64,000 nucleotides of DNA from Peribacillus loiseleuriae (GTDB lineage: Bacteria; Bacillota; Bacilli; Bacillales; DSM-1321), in the NCBI RefSeq assembly GCF_001183985.1, contig NZ_LFZW01000001.1:4155431-4219430 (forward strand), read 5' to 3'. The notes under the pieces are model-generated. The model was not told the DNA's origin. It saw nothing but the letters and a program-made list of their open reading frames with translations, and searched no databases. A program made the translations under genes and the position numbers. Below are positions 1 to 9,097 of this stretch, piece after piece (positions within the stretch are counted from its first letter, which is position 1; every line of letters starts with the position of its first letter).

Positions 1-1
1 T

Positions 2-283
2 TGTGGTACGAAACATGCGGTAAGAGCCATTTCTGAAGGATTACGTCAAGAAGAAGCGATGAGTGGTACAAATATCCGTGTAACAAATATTTCGCCAGGG
101 GCTATTAGCAGTGAATTATTAGACACTACTTCAGAGGCAGAAATGAGAGCAGGCTTAGATGATTTCTACCAAGTAGCGATTGAAGCTGACAATATTGCCC
201 ATACAATCGCATTTGCTATCGAGCAACCAGCAGAGATAGGCATCAATGAAATAATTGTTCGTCCAACAGTACAAGTCGGTTAA
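2..283 (+). CDS. Short-chain dehydrogenase/reductase, C-terminal part (gene enters from the left edge)
   Basis: The frame is open from the first bases and begins inside the protein. The first residues, C-G-T-K-H-A-V-R, match the region around the catalytic YxxxK of NAD(P)-dependent short-chain dehydrogenases, with the Tyr just outside the window. The following S-P-G-A-I segment is the usual post-catalytic PG motif of this family. The C-terminus (IEQP-x-IGINEIIVRPT) is typical of the YdfG-like 'clan C' SDRs. The substrate cannot be told from this fragment. An in-frame ATG at 59 is internal and is not the start. The next gene, a broken DHFR-family gene, follows 27 bases later with its own ribosome site, so the two were probably co-transcribed. 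Confidence 0.85.
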   Translation, partial: CGTKHAVRAISEGLRQEEAMSGTNIRVTNISPGAISSELLDTTSEAEMRAGLDDFYQVAIEADNIAHTIAFAIEQPAEIGINEIIVRPTVQVG

Positions 284-310
284 TGTAATTTTAATAATGG
301 AGGTTTTAAA

Positions 311-1050
311 ATGGGCACACAATATGATTTAAAAAGTGCTAATCGTCCTTACATCGTTTGTCATATGATGACATCATTGAACGGTAAAATTACAGGTCCA
401 TTTATGAAATTACCTGAAATAAGGTTAGCAGATCAAGAATATGAACGTACAAATGCTACGTATCAACCACATGCATGACTTTGCGGACGTGTCACAATGG
501 AGGAGAATTTCACGAAGGGGCATCAACCAGAGCTTGATGAAAACGCTCCTGTTTATCCCGGACAGATTATGTCGCAAAGCCAAATACTGAAATGTATATT
601 GTCTCTGTTGACCCTTCTGACAAGCTAGGTTGGACACAAAATTATGTTGATTACATGAAAAGACCGAGAGCGCACATTATTGAGGTACTGACAAATAAGG
701 TGTCTGATGCCTATATCGCGTATTTACGAAAGTATGAAATCTCCTATATTTTTGCTGGTGACGATCGCTTAAACTGTACGTTAGCTGTTGAAAAACTAAA
801 ATCGTTATTTGAGATTGAGGTACTCATGCTATCTGGCGGTGGCTTTATCAACTGGTCATTTTTACAGGAAGAATTAATAGATGAATTAAGCATCGTGATG
901 GCACCAGTGACTGATGGCGAAACGAGTACTGTGACACTCTTTGAAAAGGCAGACTATTTACCACCAAAAGCGCCTGTAGCATTTTCGCTTAAAAGTGTCG
1001 AGCCTGTTTGTGGTGATAGTATCTGGCTTCGATATACTGCGAAAAAGTAG
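311..1050 (+). pseudogene. DHFR/RibD C-terminal-domain family reductase, broken by a nonsense codon and a frameshift
   Basis: A good ribosome site (GGAGG, 300-304) precedes ATG 311, and the protein opens MGTQYDLKSANRPYIVCHMM, continuing S-L-N-G-K-I-T-G as in RibD-C/DHFR-like reductases. A TGA at 476-478 interrupts where Trp is expected (HA*LCGRVTMEE). After PVYPG, near 560, the frame must shift by one base to continue as TDYVAKPNTEMYIVSVDPSD, which stays open to 1050. The C-terminal part contains the family's GGG-F-I-N-W-S-F-L-QEELIDELS segment. With both lesions repaired the protein would be about 245 residues. The substrate is unknown. The two lesions argue for a pseudogene, although sequencing error cannot be excluded. 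Confidence 0.8.
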
Positions 1051-1142
1051 ATTTGTTATGGCTTTGAAGAAGCTAGGCTATGGATGAAGTATGAATAATC
1101 ATTTTTTTATTAGAAAAAGTTAAAGAAAGTAGGAATTTAAAA

Positions 1143-1538
1143 ATGACAAACGAACAATTAAGCAATAGCACAATTTTCCCATTAGGACAAAAGATGGAAG
1201 CAAACTTTATCGGTGATGCATACTTACAAATGGTGTTTACCGATCCGACGCCCCTCAATACATCAATCGGGAATGTAACCTTTGCTCCAGGAGCTCGCAA
1301 TAACTGGCACACTCATAAAATTGGGCAAGTTTTGTTAGTTACAGGTGGTGAGGGTTGGTATCAAGAAGAAGGAAAACCAGCTCAATTACTCAAAATGGGG
1401 GGTGTGGTGAATATTCCACCACATGTAAAACATTGGCATGGTGCGACAAAAGACAGTTGGTTTGTGCACTTAGCAATGACACCAGGAGAAACGGATTGGT
1501 TAGAACCTGTTGATGATGGATGGTTTAATAAATTATAA
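1143..1538 (+). CDS. Cupin-domain protein
   Basis: A 131-residue single-domain cupin. Motif 1 is visible as PGARNNWHTHKIGQVLLVTGG, where the HTH histidines would bind a metal, and motif 2 as NIPPHVKHWHGA. This is the layout of the small RmlC-like cupins often annotated as carboxymuconolactone-decarboxylase-associated or YdbB-like proteins, which commonly sit beside SDR genes. Here the SDR fragment and the broken DHFR-like gene lie just upstream on the same strand. The start ATG at 1143 has a modest ribosome site (AGTAGGAA). The precise reaction is unknown. A strong bidirectional terminator follows 70 bases downstream. Confidence 0.85.
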   Translation: MTNEQLSNSTIFPLGQKMEANFIGDAYLQMVFTDPTPLNTSIGNVTFAPGARNNWHTHKIGQVLLVTGGEGWYQEEGKPAQLLKMGGVVNIPPHVKHWHGATKDSWFVHLAMTPGETDWLEPVDDGWFNKL

Positions 1539-1610
1539 AATTAACGCATCGAGTTATTTGATTCGATTCGTTATTCCTTTTAGCGGATATGACTTTCATC
1601 TAAATAAAAA

Positions 1611-1644
1611 AGCCCTACAAGATCATGTTCTTGTAGGGCTAAAA
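1611..1644. terminator. Bidirectional intrinsic terminator
   Basis: A perfect 10-bp stem, AGCCCTACAA / TTGTAGGGCT, is flanked by A-runs on the left and AAAA on the right. It can end the cupin transcript on the plus strand and, with a T-run in that direction, the RND remnant on the minus strand. The same hairpin recurs at 3014-3043 beside the intact RND gene. Confidence 0.8.
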
Positions 1645-1647
1645 CCA

Positions 1648-1807
1648 TTAGTTCTCTTCTACTTCTTTACGGTTTTTCTTGAGTAGCTTAGATATTATTT
1701 CATAAACGATTGGGACAACAATTAATGTTAATAACGTCGAATTGGTTAAACCACCGATTACTGTAATACCAAGACCTTTGGAAATTAACTCGCCGTAGCC
1801 TGAGCCG
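1648..1807 (-). pseudogene. Duplicated 3' end of the RND efflux gene
   Basis: About 160 bases match the 3' end of the RND pump gene at 3051-3210 in register. Both encode the C-terminus KGLGITVIGGLT-S-TLLTLIVVP ending in KNRKEVEEN, and both have the same terminator hairpin downstream. Homology fades near 1808, where the copy is truncated inside the GSGGGG-like segment. The many mismatches show that the copy is not recent. It has no start and is not a gene. Confidence 0.85.
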
Positions 1808-1958
1808 TAGCTACTGATTGAAGTTAAGGTTTTTAGATATTAATTTTAAAAAGGCGGAATCCAATCTTTCAATCTAGAATCCCTTTTAAAAACTTTTTTT
1901 ACCCATGCTACTTTTTTCGTTTTAGCACTTATAAAGAAAGTGAAAGGAGGTGAGCAAC

Positions 1959-2177
1959 GTGGCAATTGAAATTCTTGAAGCTGTAACGATCCGCTTAGAG
2001 TTTGAAACAGGCATGAACGAAAAAGGCATACCGATTGTGAAGCGTAAATCATTTTCCAATGTAAAAACAGATGCTGCGTCAGATGATATTTTAGCGGCAA
2101 CTGAAGCGATCGCAGGATTACAACTGCATCCTCTCTCAAAAGTCTCTCAAATTGGGACAACTGTTCTATCCAATTAA
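1959..2177 (+). CDS. DUF1659 family small protein
   Basis: A 72-residue protein of the Bacillus DUF1659 family: short, soluble, with the pattern RLEFETGMNEKGIPIVKRKSF followed by N-V-K and a C-terminal A-G-L-Q-x-x-x-L. An AAAGGAGG ribosome site at 1943-1950 sits 8 bases before GTG 1959, which favours this start over the GTG at 1950 that overlaps it. It forms a two-gene unit with the DUF2922 gene 29 bases downstream, an arrangement common in Bacillaceae. The function of both families is unknown. Confidence 0.85.
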   Translation: MAIEILEAVTIRLEFETGMNEKGIPIVKRKSFSNVKTDAASDDILAATEAIAGLQLHPLSKVSQIGTTVLSN

Positions 2178-2206
2178 CTTTTAAAAAAATGAAAGGGGTG
2201 AAGAAA

Positions 2207-2425
2207 ATGGCAAAAACACTGGAATTATTGTTTCTAACCGAAGGCGGTAAATCAGCAACACTTTCCGTTGCCGATCCAATTGAACCGGTTGACGTAGAAA
2301 TTGTGAAAACCGCTATGGATGCAGTCATATCAAGCAATGTGTTCACGACAGCGTCCGGATCATTCATTAGCGCAAAAGGAGCAAGAGTTGTCGAGCGCAA
2401 TGTGAGTGAATATGAAGTGAATTAA
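2207..2425 (+). CDS. DUF2922 family small protein
   Basis: A 72-residue protein (MAKTLELLFLTEGGKS...) with the DUF2922 signature: an N-terminal LELLF-x-T-x-x-G-K beta strand, D-P-x-E-P-V, and a C-terminal G-A-R-V-V-E-R. Start ATG 2207 has AAAGGGGTG 6 bases upstream. An in-frame ATG at 2189 is upstream of that site and less likely. The gene is the second of the DUF1659-DUF2922 pair and is followed at once by a strong terminator, so the pair is a self-contained transcription unit. Function unknown. Confidence 0.85.
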   Translation: MAKTLELLFLTEGGKSATLSVADPIEPVDVEIVKTAMDAVISSNVFTTASGSFISAKGARVVERNVSEYEVN

Positions 2426-2431
2426 TCAGAT

Positions 2432-2477
2432 GAGACCGAGGCTGTCCTGTATTTAGGATAAGCCTCGGTCTCTTTTC
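2432..2477 (+). terminator. Intrinsic terminator of the DUF1659-DUF2922 unit
   Basis: A perfect 12-bp stem, GAGACCGAGGCT / AGCCTCGGTCTC, is followed by TTTTC. It starts 6 bases after the DUF2922 stop codon. Confidence 0.9.
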
Positions 2478-2538
2478 AATAAAAATAGCGCCAACTTCTA
2501 TTTAATAGAAATCGGCACTTCGTTTATTCGCTATACGT

Positions 2539-2748
2539 TTAGCGTGACACTTTTGTCGGTTGGCACACTTCACATTTACGTTGGTTATTATTTTTAAACT
2601 TCGTAAATGTTTTTTCAAAATTGCTACCACACGCACATTTAAATAGTAACTTTTGCGAAAAACCGTGATATTCCGTCGATAGTAACTTACTTTCCGAATT
2701 GTTCGCAACAAATTCTTTAATCTTACTGATCGTCCATCGTTTATTCAT
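2539..2748 (-). CDS. Small four-cysteine zinc-ribbon-like protein
   Basis: A 69-residue basic protein beginning MNKRWTISKIKEFVANNSES. It holds a CxC (FKCACG) and a CxxC (RKCEVCQ) separated by about 18 residues, a probable single zinc site. The N-terminal K/RWTxxKIKEFV helix plus CxC resembles the small zinc-binding domain found at the start of some phage or homing-endonuclease-type proteins. That similarity is from memory and is weak evidence. On the minus strand GGAGGTG lies 6 bases before the ATG. It stands alone between the terminator of the DUF2922 unit and the RND pump. Function unknown. Confidence 0.65.
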   Translation of the reverse strand: MNKRWTISKIKEFVANNSESKLLSTEYHGFSQKLLFKCACGSNFEKTFTKFKNNNQRKCEVCQPTKVSR

Positions 2749-3013
2749 TCTCTTACACCTCCATATTTACGCTTTAGCGGAGGATTTTCTTAGCATCCGT
2801 TCAATTATGAGCAAAGGTCGTAATTATCCTAAGTGTCTCATTATAGCATGAGCTGACACACAATTAAACAGATCGTTATTTTGAACGCATACTAGGTCAT
2901 TCCAAACTGACGTAGCATGTTTGATCTACCTGTTCGTATTAAAAATATACAAGGCTTTAGTAACCTCCCTCAATTTATCTTTGTATTTCATAGATAAATT
3001 ATTTTTTTTTAAA

Positions 3014-3043
3014 AGCCCTACAAGACCATGTTCTTGTAGGGCT
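3014..3043 (-). terminator. Intrinsic terminator of the RND pump gene
   Basis: A 10-bp stem, AGCCCTACAA / TTGTAGGGCT, lies just past the pump's stop codon. On the minus strand it is followed by TTTTAAAAAAAAA. It is a paralogue of the hairpin at 1611-1640. Confidence 0.85.
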
Positions 3044-3050
3044 AAAACCA

Positions 3051-6000
3051 TTAGTTCTCTTCTACTTCTTTACGATTTTTCTTGAATAGCTTCGATAAGA
3101 TTTCATAAACGATTGGTACAACAATTAAGGTTAATAATGTCGAACTTGTTAGACCACCGATTACGGTAATACCAAGGCCTTTGGAGATTAATCCGCCGCC
3201 GCCTGAGCCAATTGCTAATGGGATTAATGCACCGATCGTTGCAATTGCTGTCATGAGAATTGGACGTAGACGCGTTGCTCCAGCTTCAAGAATCGCTTCA
3301 CGCATATTCATACCATCACGTTCCATATGAATGATCCGGTCCACAAGGACGATGGCGTTCGTGACTACGATACCGATTAACATTAATAGACCCATCATAA
3401 CAGAGACAGAGATGGTTTCACGACCGATTAATAACCCAACAAATGAACCGATCACCGCAAATGGTAACGAGAATAGAATCGCAAATGGCGCGACACCTTC
3501 ACGGAATGTGACAACAAGGATGAAGTACACAATCGCAATTGCTGCAGCCATGGCTACACCAAGTTGTGTAAATGTTTCAGTCATGTCTGCTGTTACACCT
3601 GCAACGTCTACTGTAACACCTTTAGGTAAATCTAATTGATCAATCTCTTTATCTACTTTAGAGGTTACTTTGGAAATATCATCACCAATGATCGTTCCTG
3701 AAACCGTTGCGTAGTATTCCCCCTTACTACGTGCAAGAGTATTTAAAGTCGTTCCTTTTTTAACTGTTACAAGCTCAGAAAGTGGCATTGTATTGCCTTG
3801 TGCTGTTGGTACTGGTGTTGCTAGAATATCATCGATTGATTTTGGTTGTGCAGCTTGTTCTTGCTGAACGATAACATCTAATGTGTCACCATTTTTTTCA
3901 ACCGTTGTTAATACATCTTGTGTTTTTGCTGGGCTTAACATCATGACGAGTTGCCCTGTTGTTAAACCATATTTCAGCAATTCATCTTGCGCTACTTTGA
4001 AAGTATATTCAACGTAAGCATCTTCTGCACTTGAAGAAATATCTTTTAAGCCGTCAGCTTTCTTCATAACGCCTTCTACCATTTTTACAGTTTTATTTAG
4101 TTTATCTAAATTTTCACTGTAGAATGAGTAGCTCACTTCATTGGTAGATGCCGATGCAGCCGCGAAGTTCTGGCTCTTCCACTCACCTGTTTGACCAATG
4201 TTTTTCACATACTTTTCAATTTCCGTGCGCACTTCTGGGAAATTATCTATTTTTGGGTCAAAGATTAGGTACATTAATCCGCCGCCTGCTCCGCCACCCA
4301 TCATCGCTGACATCTGATCGCCATTCTCCGTTACAGATACTTGAACGATATCAATATCATCACGCTTAAGTAACTTTTCTTCAACTACTTGAATATTTGC
4401 TAATGTATCTCCCTTAAGCTCGCCCGCTTTTGGTGTGTACGTTAAGTACATCACTTTATCTTCTTCACTACCCATGAAGCTAAATCCGATAAGTGGCGTT
4501 AATGCCAAGCTACCAGCTAATAAAACAATCGCAATTACAGAAGTAATCACTTTATGATTCAGTGCCCGATTAAGGACCCCTTTGTACCATTTCGCTAATT
4601 TACCAGCCTCTTGATGGCTACTTTCTGTTTTTTCACCATATAACTTCTTCTTAAATAAGAAGTGAGATAAGGCTGGAACAATTGTAATCGCAACAATTAA
4701 TGAAGCAAATAGTGCAAACGCCATTGTTAATGCGAACGGCATGAATAGCTCTCCGACCATACCACCAACGAAGATAAGTGGTGCGAATACCGCAACCGTT
4801 ACTAAAGTTGATGACATGATTGGTTTAAACATTTCAATTGTCGCCTCACGCACAAGTGCGCGACCTGTTAATTTCTCTTCTTTTAAATGTAAACGACGAT
4901 AAATATTTTCAACGACTACGATGGAGTCATCAATGACACGACCGATGGCAACCGTAATTGCACCAAGTGTCATAATATTTAGCGTAATATCCATCCAGTT
5001 TAGGATCAGTAAAGCCATGAAAATTGAAACTGGGATCGATACGATTGAAATAATCGTTGATTTAAAATCACGTAGGAATAGAAGAATAATTAATACCGCA
5101 ATTAAACCACCAAATAACGCTTTTTCAATCATCGTTGCAACGGATTGTTCAATTGGCTTCCCTTGGTCAAGGGTGACATCGATTGTAAGACCATCGATTT
5201 TTGCCTTTTCTTCTTTCACTAACTTCTTCACACTGTTTACTACATCTACCGTGTTAGCTTGTTGCCCTTTGACAATTTGAATCGCAATAGCCTCTTTACC
5301 ATTTGTACGTGAAACAGATTGTACTTTACCAACTACGTCAATTGTAGCGATGTCTTTAAGTTTCACAAATGGCGACGGATGTGCAGCAGATGGTGTGACC
5401 GGAATAAGCATATTCTTTAATTCATCAGCTGTCATAAACTTACCGTCGATCGCTACTGCTTGTTCACCTGCTTTAAACTCGTAAAGCCCTAATGAAACAG
5501 CTACGTTACTCGCTTGAATCATTTGCTTTACTTGATCTTCTGTTAAGCCGAATTCAGCCATTTTTGCTTTGTTGTAAGTAAGGTCTACTTCTTCAATATG
5601 CTGACCTGTAATCGTTGCAGATGCAACACCATCGATTTTCTCGATTTTTGGCAGTAAGCTTTCCTCTACTGTTGACGTTAATCCAACAATATCCTCTTTT
5701 GAACTACTTACACTTAGAGCAACAACTGGCATCATGTTCATACTAATCGCTGTAGTTGTCGGCTCTTGTGCTCCTTCTGGTAATTTCACTGCCTCTAGTG
5801 CAGATTTCAAGGCACGTTTCGCCTCGTCCATATCCACACCGTATTCATATTCCACCTGAAGACTTGCCATGTTAGAATAGGAATTGGAATAAACGGATTT
5901 TACGTGTTCCAATCCTTCTACCGCTTTTTCAATCGGTATGGACACATCTTCCATTACTTTTTTAGGAGTTGCTCCCGGGTATACGTCCATGACCATTAAG

Positions 6001-6134
6001 TATGGAATCGAAATATTAGGAATCGTCTCCATATTCATTCGTGTACCTGAATAAATACCAGATACCGTAATGATAATAGTAAGCAGCCATACTGCTAATT
6101 TATTCTTCAAGACAAAGTTGACTAAACCTTTCAC
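3051..6134 (-). CDS. swrC: RND-superfamily multidrug/lipopeptide efflux permease (SwrC/AcrB-like)
   Basis: An inner-membrane proton-driven exporter of the AcrB/SwrC (YerP) family. B. subtilis SwrC is of similar length (about 1,060 residues) and exports surfactin. The protein starts with a transmembrane helix (NKLAVWLLTIIITVSG), then the porter domain with VYPGATPKKV. The central helices carry AIGRVIDDSIVVVENIYRR (TM4 Asp pair), a second porter half and a final five-helix bundle. Start: GTG 6134 has AAGGTGGG upstream and matches where SwrC begins. The upstream in-frame ATG at 6170 lies inside the promoter leader and is less likely. It is transcribed divergently from a TetR gene, whose operator-like palindrome lies between the pump promoter's -35 and -10. 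No membrane-fusion protein gene is adjacent. Confidence 0.9.
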   Translation of the reverse strand: MKGLVNFVLKNKLAVWLLTIIITVSGIYSGTRMNMETIPNISIPYLMVMDVYPGATPKKVMEDVSIPIEKAVEGLEHVKSVYSNSYSNMASLQVEYEYGVDMDEAKRALKSALEAVKLPEGAQEPTTTAISMNMMPVVALSVSSSKEDIVGLTSTVEESLLPKIEKIDGVASATITGQHIEEVDLTYNKAKMAEFGLTEDQVKQMIQASNVAVSLGLYEFKAGEQAVAIDGKFMTADELKNMLIPVTPSAAHPSPFVKLKDIATIDVVGKVQSVSRTNGKEAIAIQIVKGQQANTVDVVNSVKKLVKEEKAKIDGLTIDVTLDQGKPIEQSVATMIEKALFGGLIAVLIILLFLRDFKSTIISIVSIPVSIFMALLILNWMDITLNIMTLGAITVAIGRVIDDSIVVVENIYRRLHLKEEKLTGRALVREATIEMFKPIMSSTLVTVAVFAPLIFVGGMVGELFMPFALTMAFALFASLIVAITIVPALSHFLFKKKLYGEKTESSHQEAGKLAKWYKGVLNRALNHKVITSVIAIVLLAGSLALTPLIGFSFMGSEEDKVMYLTYTPKAGELKGDTLANIQVVEEKLLKRDDIDIVQVSVTENGDQMSAMMGGGAGGGLMYLIFDPKIDNFPEVRTEIEKYVKNIGQTGEWKSQNFAAASASTNEVSYSFYSENLDKLNKTVKMVEGVMKKADGLKDISSSAEDAYVEYTFKVAQDELLKYGLTTGQLVMMLSPAKTQDVLTTVEKNGDTLDVIVQQEQAAQPKSIDDILATPVPTAQGNTMPLSELVTVKKGTTLNTLARSKGEYYATVSGTIIGDDISKVTSKVDKEIDQLDLPKGVTVDVAGVTADMTETFTQLGVAMAAAIAIVYFILVVTFREGVAPFAILFSLPFAVIGSFVGLLIGRETISVSVMMGLLMLIGIVVTNAIVLVDRIIHMERDGMNMREAILEAGATRLRPILMTAIATIGALIPLAIGSGGGGLISKGLGITVIGGLTSSTLLTLIVVPIVYEILSKLFKKNRKEVEEN

Positions 6135-6176
6135 TATTACACCCACCTTAAATTGACTTATCATTCTCATTTACAT

Positions 6177-6205
6177 ATAATAATGACTAGTGGGTCACTT
6201 GTCAA
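6177..6205 (-). promoter_or_regulatory. Pump promoter with embedded TetR-type operator
   Basis: Read on the minus strand, TTGACA (6200-6205), a 17-base spacer and TATTAT (6177-6182) form a near-consensus sigma-A promoter facing the RND pump gene. Inside the spacer (6184-6197) is TGACCCACTAGTCA, with inverted TGAC/GTCA arms. This is the right place and shape for a TetR-family operator, so the divergent regulator probably represses by blocking RNA polymerase. The operator role is inferred from position and symmetry. Confidence 0.75.
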
Positions 6206-6232
6206 CAAAGGGCTATAGGAGCGAAATAAAAA

Positions 6233-7066
6233 ATGATTAAAAAGCAATTAATTATGGAAAAGGCGTTAGAACTTTTTGCGAAGCAAGGTTTCGAAGCCAC
6301 TTCTATTCAACAAATAACAGAACATTGCGGTATTTCCAAAGGTTCTTTTTACTTATCTTTCAAATCAAAGGATGAATTAATCTTAGCACTAATTGATCAT
6401 TTCATGATGCAAATCATTTCCGATATTGACTATACGGTCAAACATACAAATGATGATAAAAAACTTCTATACGAATTTTATTACACCATGTTTCATTCTT
6501 TTTATAAGCATTCTGATTTCGCCAAAATTCTCATCAAAGAGCAAATACAATCATTTAATAAAGAACTCCTTGTAAGAATGCATTACTATAACAGGTTAAA
6601 CGAAGAGATTATCTTATCAATGATTGAACGTTTATATGGTGAAGAGGTCAAACTTACAAAATATGATTTAATTTATAGCATTAAAGGTTTTATGAGTACG
6701 TATTTAGAGCTATTCTTATTCTATAATGTACCGTTAGATTTTACCTTACTGTCTCAATCACTTGTGGAAAAAACAAATTTACTAGCAAGACATGCTACCG
6801 TTCCATTTATTTCACAAGAACTTATTGAAATGATCAAGCAACCCATTCATAAAGAAGTCTCGAAGGAACATATGTTTGATATCATCGAACAAAATATTGC
6901 AGGAATTGAAGAGTCCATTGAAAAAGAATCGTTAATCCTACTAAAGCAACAACTAACGGAACCAACATTTGTTCCTGCTATTGTAAAAGGTTTACTAGAA
7001 AATATTCGAAATCATCCTCATTGTAAATGGATTTCTTATTTACTTCGTCGTTATTATAAGTTTTAA
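6233..7066 (+). CDS. TetR/AcrR-family repressor, divergent from the RND pump
   Basis: A 277-residue TetR-family protein. The N-terminal HTH spans about residues 1-50 (MEKALELFAKQGFEATSIQQ, then ISKGSFYLSFKSKDELILAL). The rest is an all-helical ligand-binding and dimer domain, longer than the usual ~200 residues and comparable in size to B. subtilis YerO, the regulator next to SwrC. Its ATG has TAGGAG about 12 bases upstream. The shared 62-98 base intergenic region holds the pump promoter and a palindrome, so it very likely controls the pump and possibly itself. The inducer is unknown. Confidence 0.88.
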   Translation: MIKKQLIMEKALELFAKQGFEATSIQQITEHCGISKGSFYLSFKSKDELILALIDHFMMQIISDIDYTVKHTNDDKKLLYEFYYTMFHSFYKHSDFAKILIKEQIQSFNKELLVRMHYYNRLNEEIILSMIERLYGEEVKLTKYDLIYSIKGFMSTYLELFLFYNVPLDFTLLSQSLVEKTNLLARHATVPFISQELIEMIKQPIHKEVSKEHMFDIIEQNIAGIEESIEKESLILLKQQLTEPTFVPAIVKGLLENIRNHPHCKWISYLLRRYYKF

Positions 7067-7070
7067 AAGC

Positions 7071-7116
7071 TAAGACAGGCAGAACGCTTTCACTTGTAAG
7101 CATTCTGCCTGTCTTA
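7071..7116. terminator. Terminator after the TetR gene
   Basis: A 14-bp inverted repeat, TAAGACAGGCAGAA / TTCTGCCTGTCTTA, starts 5 bases after the TetR stop codon. The T-run is weak on the plus strand, and a TTTT follows shortly on the minus strand. Confidence 0.75.
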
Positions 7117-7482
7117 TAACTTATTAATTAGGGAGGTTACTGGACAGCGCTTTACACCATATAGGATGAATTTCCAACCCTTTGATAGGTGATCTCCTCG
7201 TCCTTCTGAAAGTCCAATATGTTTTTGTTAAACATTTGCGTTGAAAGACATTTTCATTGTTGGAACAATCTTTCCACGTAGTTTACGTATAGATATTTAC
7301 AATAGCTTCTAAACTTCACCAATTTTCGTTAATGGTGCTGTTCTTCAATATGGCTCAGATTGCGGAATAAGAAAAAATCCTGCATTATCATTACAGGATT
7401 GTGATCAAATTTTATTTTAAAGCCATCCTTACACTGCTTTAGCTAACTAGGCTTTAAAACTACATCAATTCGTTTTTGATAT
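7117..7482. other. Intergenic stretch, nothing recognised
   Basis: About 370 bases between the TetR terminator and the DUF1761 gene. No credible ORF, ribosome site or strong hairpin was found on either strand. Confidence 0.5.
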
Positions 7483-7863
7483 TTATAATAGAAGACCGTG
7501 CAATGCTCCTAACAATGTAAAAATGGTAAGGTGATCGCCTATAACAATATAAAAAGCTTTTTTCGTTACAAGACCAAATAATGAATTTTTCAAATAAACA
7601 ATCGTAATTAATATCCCTATTATCATTCCAACAGCTGCACCTTCTAGCAATCCTTCAGCGCCAGAGGTTTGGACTAGTATGGCGACAAACAACGAACTAA
7701 CAAATGCAACGATAACTGAAACAATATATTTCGAGGGACCTTCACTTTGCCCCTCTTTTTTCTTCCCTAGTAAGATCGAATAATAGATAGTTCCATATAT
7801 CATGTACAAGAATCCACCAGCGATAATTGCCAGATAATGAAGTTCACTCAAATTAAATAACAT
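7483..7863 (-). CDS. DUF1761-family small membrane protein
   Basis: A 126-residue protein with four probable transmembrane helices: residues 8-28, a second after the short KKKEGQSEGPSKY loop, a third with EGAAVGMIIGILITIVYL, and a C-terminal helix ending in H-G-L-L-L. The N-terminal aromatic-rich helix, a small loop, and a final 'LLGALHGLLL' fit DUF1761. The ribosome site AGGAGG precedes the ATG. The gene follows the broken AraC/GyrI gene by 14 bases on the same strand, so the two may once have been co-expressed. Function unknown. Confidence 0.7.
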   Translation of the reverse strand: MLFNLSELHYLAIIAGGFLYMIYGTIYYSILLGKKKEGQSEGPSKYIVSVIVAFVSSLFVAILVQTSGAEGLLEGAAVGMIIGILITIVYLKNSLFGLVTKKAFYIVIGDHLTIFTLLGALHGLLL

Positions 7864-7877
7864 AAAATTCCTCCGGT

Positions 7878-8806
7878 CTATTTTGGTTCAATGGCTAAAG
7901 CTATTGCACTGATTTTGCAAGTAAGAGTTAATCTGTCCCTTACTTCTTCTATTAAAACAATTTCTATCGTATTACTTAAATACTTATAGCCACTCTTCGA
8001 CAGCCCAAAGCTATATAACTCTGAGTAACATTCGATCAGTTTATTTCGTTCACGATAACTTACAGGTTCGCCAAACTCATACACCACATATTTTCCACCA
8101 CTAAATGGATATACCTCTTCGTCATCATGGCTTAAATCTTCACCAAGAGGAATGGCTACGCGACAATCGTAACGACTTTTTTCTGGCGGTGTAATCTTGG
8201 GACGCCGAAGAACATTGTGTTTTGGTCGATTAACCCTCTCACATTTGACCATCGATAAATATCTTCCCATGCATCTGGTATTCCATTCAAGTAAGAGCCG
8301 ATATTATGTCTGTTAACAGTTGTACACTCTGGAAAATGTACAATTTTCACTTTTGATAAGTCTAACCATTTAAATTCAGTATAAAGATTTTGATCATTTT
8401 CTACTTTCGTATTTGTGCTTAAAAGTTTAGATTTCTTGCTATCATACTCTCGAGGAAACCGTTCCAAATAAGCACCATCTCGCCACTTTTTAGGACTCAT
8501 ATTAAAATATGCTTTAAATGATAAGTGAAGCATGCCAAAGATGAAAAACCGCATATGTATGCAATTTGAGTAATGGGGATTTCCTGTTCATATATCAACA
8601 TATGTGCAACGTTCTCAAGGCGAAGACGTTTCACATAGCCAGCTGGTGTTTCGCCAATGATTCCCTTTAATTAATCGTTGAAAATGAAAGGGAGAATACG
8701 TAGATACTTTAGCTAACTGCTCTAGTGAAAGATTTTCATGAATATGATTTTCAATAAACTCCACTTCTTTATTTATTTGCTTTCGCTGTGCTTCTTCATA
8801 ATTCAT
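7878..8806 (-). pseudogene. AraC-family regulator with GyrI-like ligand domain, at least three frameshifts
   Basis: Read from 8806 downward the protein starts MNYEEAQRKQINKEVEFIEN with an AraC HTH (LSLEQLAKVSTYSPFHFQRL). It then jumps frame near 8675 to GIIGETPAGYVKRLRLENVA and IPITQIAYICGFSSLACF. It jumps again near 8540 to FKAYFNMSPKKWRDGAYLER and the start of a GyrI-like domain (VKIVHFPECTTVNRHNIGSY). A third shift near 8200 leads to ITPPEKSRYDCRVAIP and the domain's end. With all repairs it is a typical ~290-residue AraC-GyrI regulator. Its target may have been the adjoining DUF1761 gene. Three independent shifts make a genuine pseudogene more likely than a single base-calling error. Confidence 0.85.
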
Positions 8807-9097
8807 TGTGGTTCCCCCATTAATTTTCTATATGAACCTTAGTACAGTTTGTAAACCATATCTTGTTGCACAATCCTTCGTTCCAAATTTGATAAAAAAA
8901 TCTAAGAAGAGATTTAAAGAGTATCTACCCTAATTCATGGGTTAGTCCGATTCTTCTACAATAAAAAACACAATTCCTATAATAGGTTTGCGCCTTATTG
9001 TTGACGAACTAATACAGTAGAGGTAACTAATGTTTCTCTATCAGATGTTTATATCCACTACGTATCAGCTAAAAAATGTCGTTAGATTTGAAATAAT

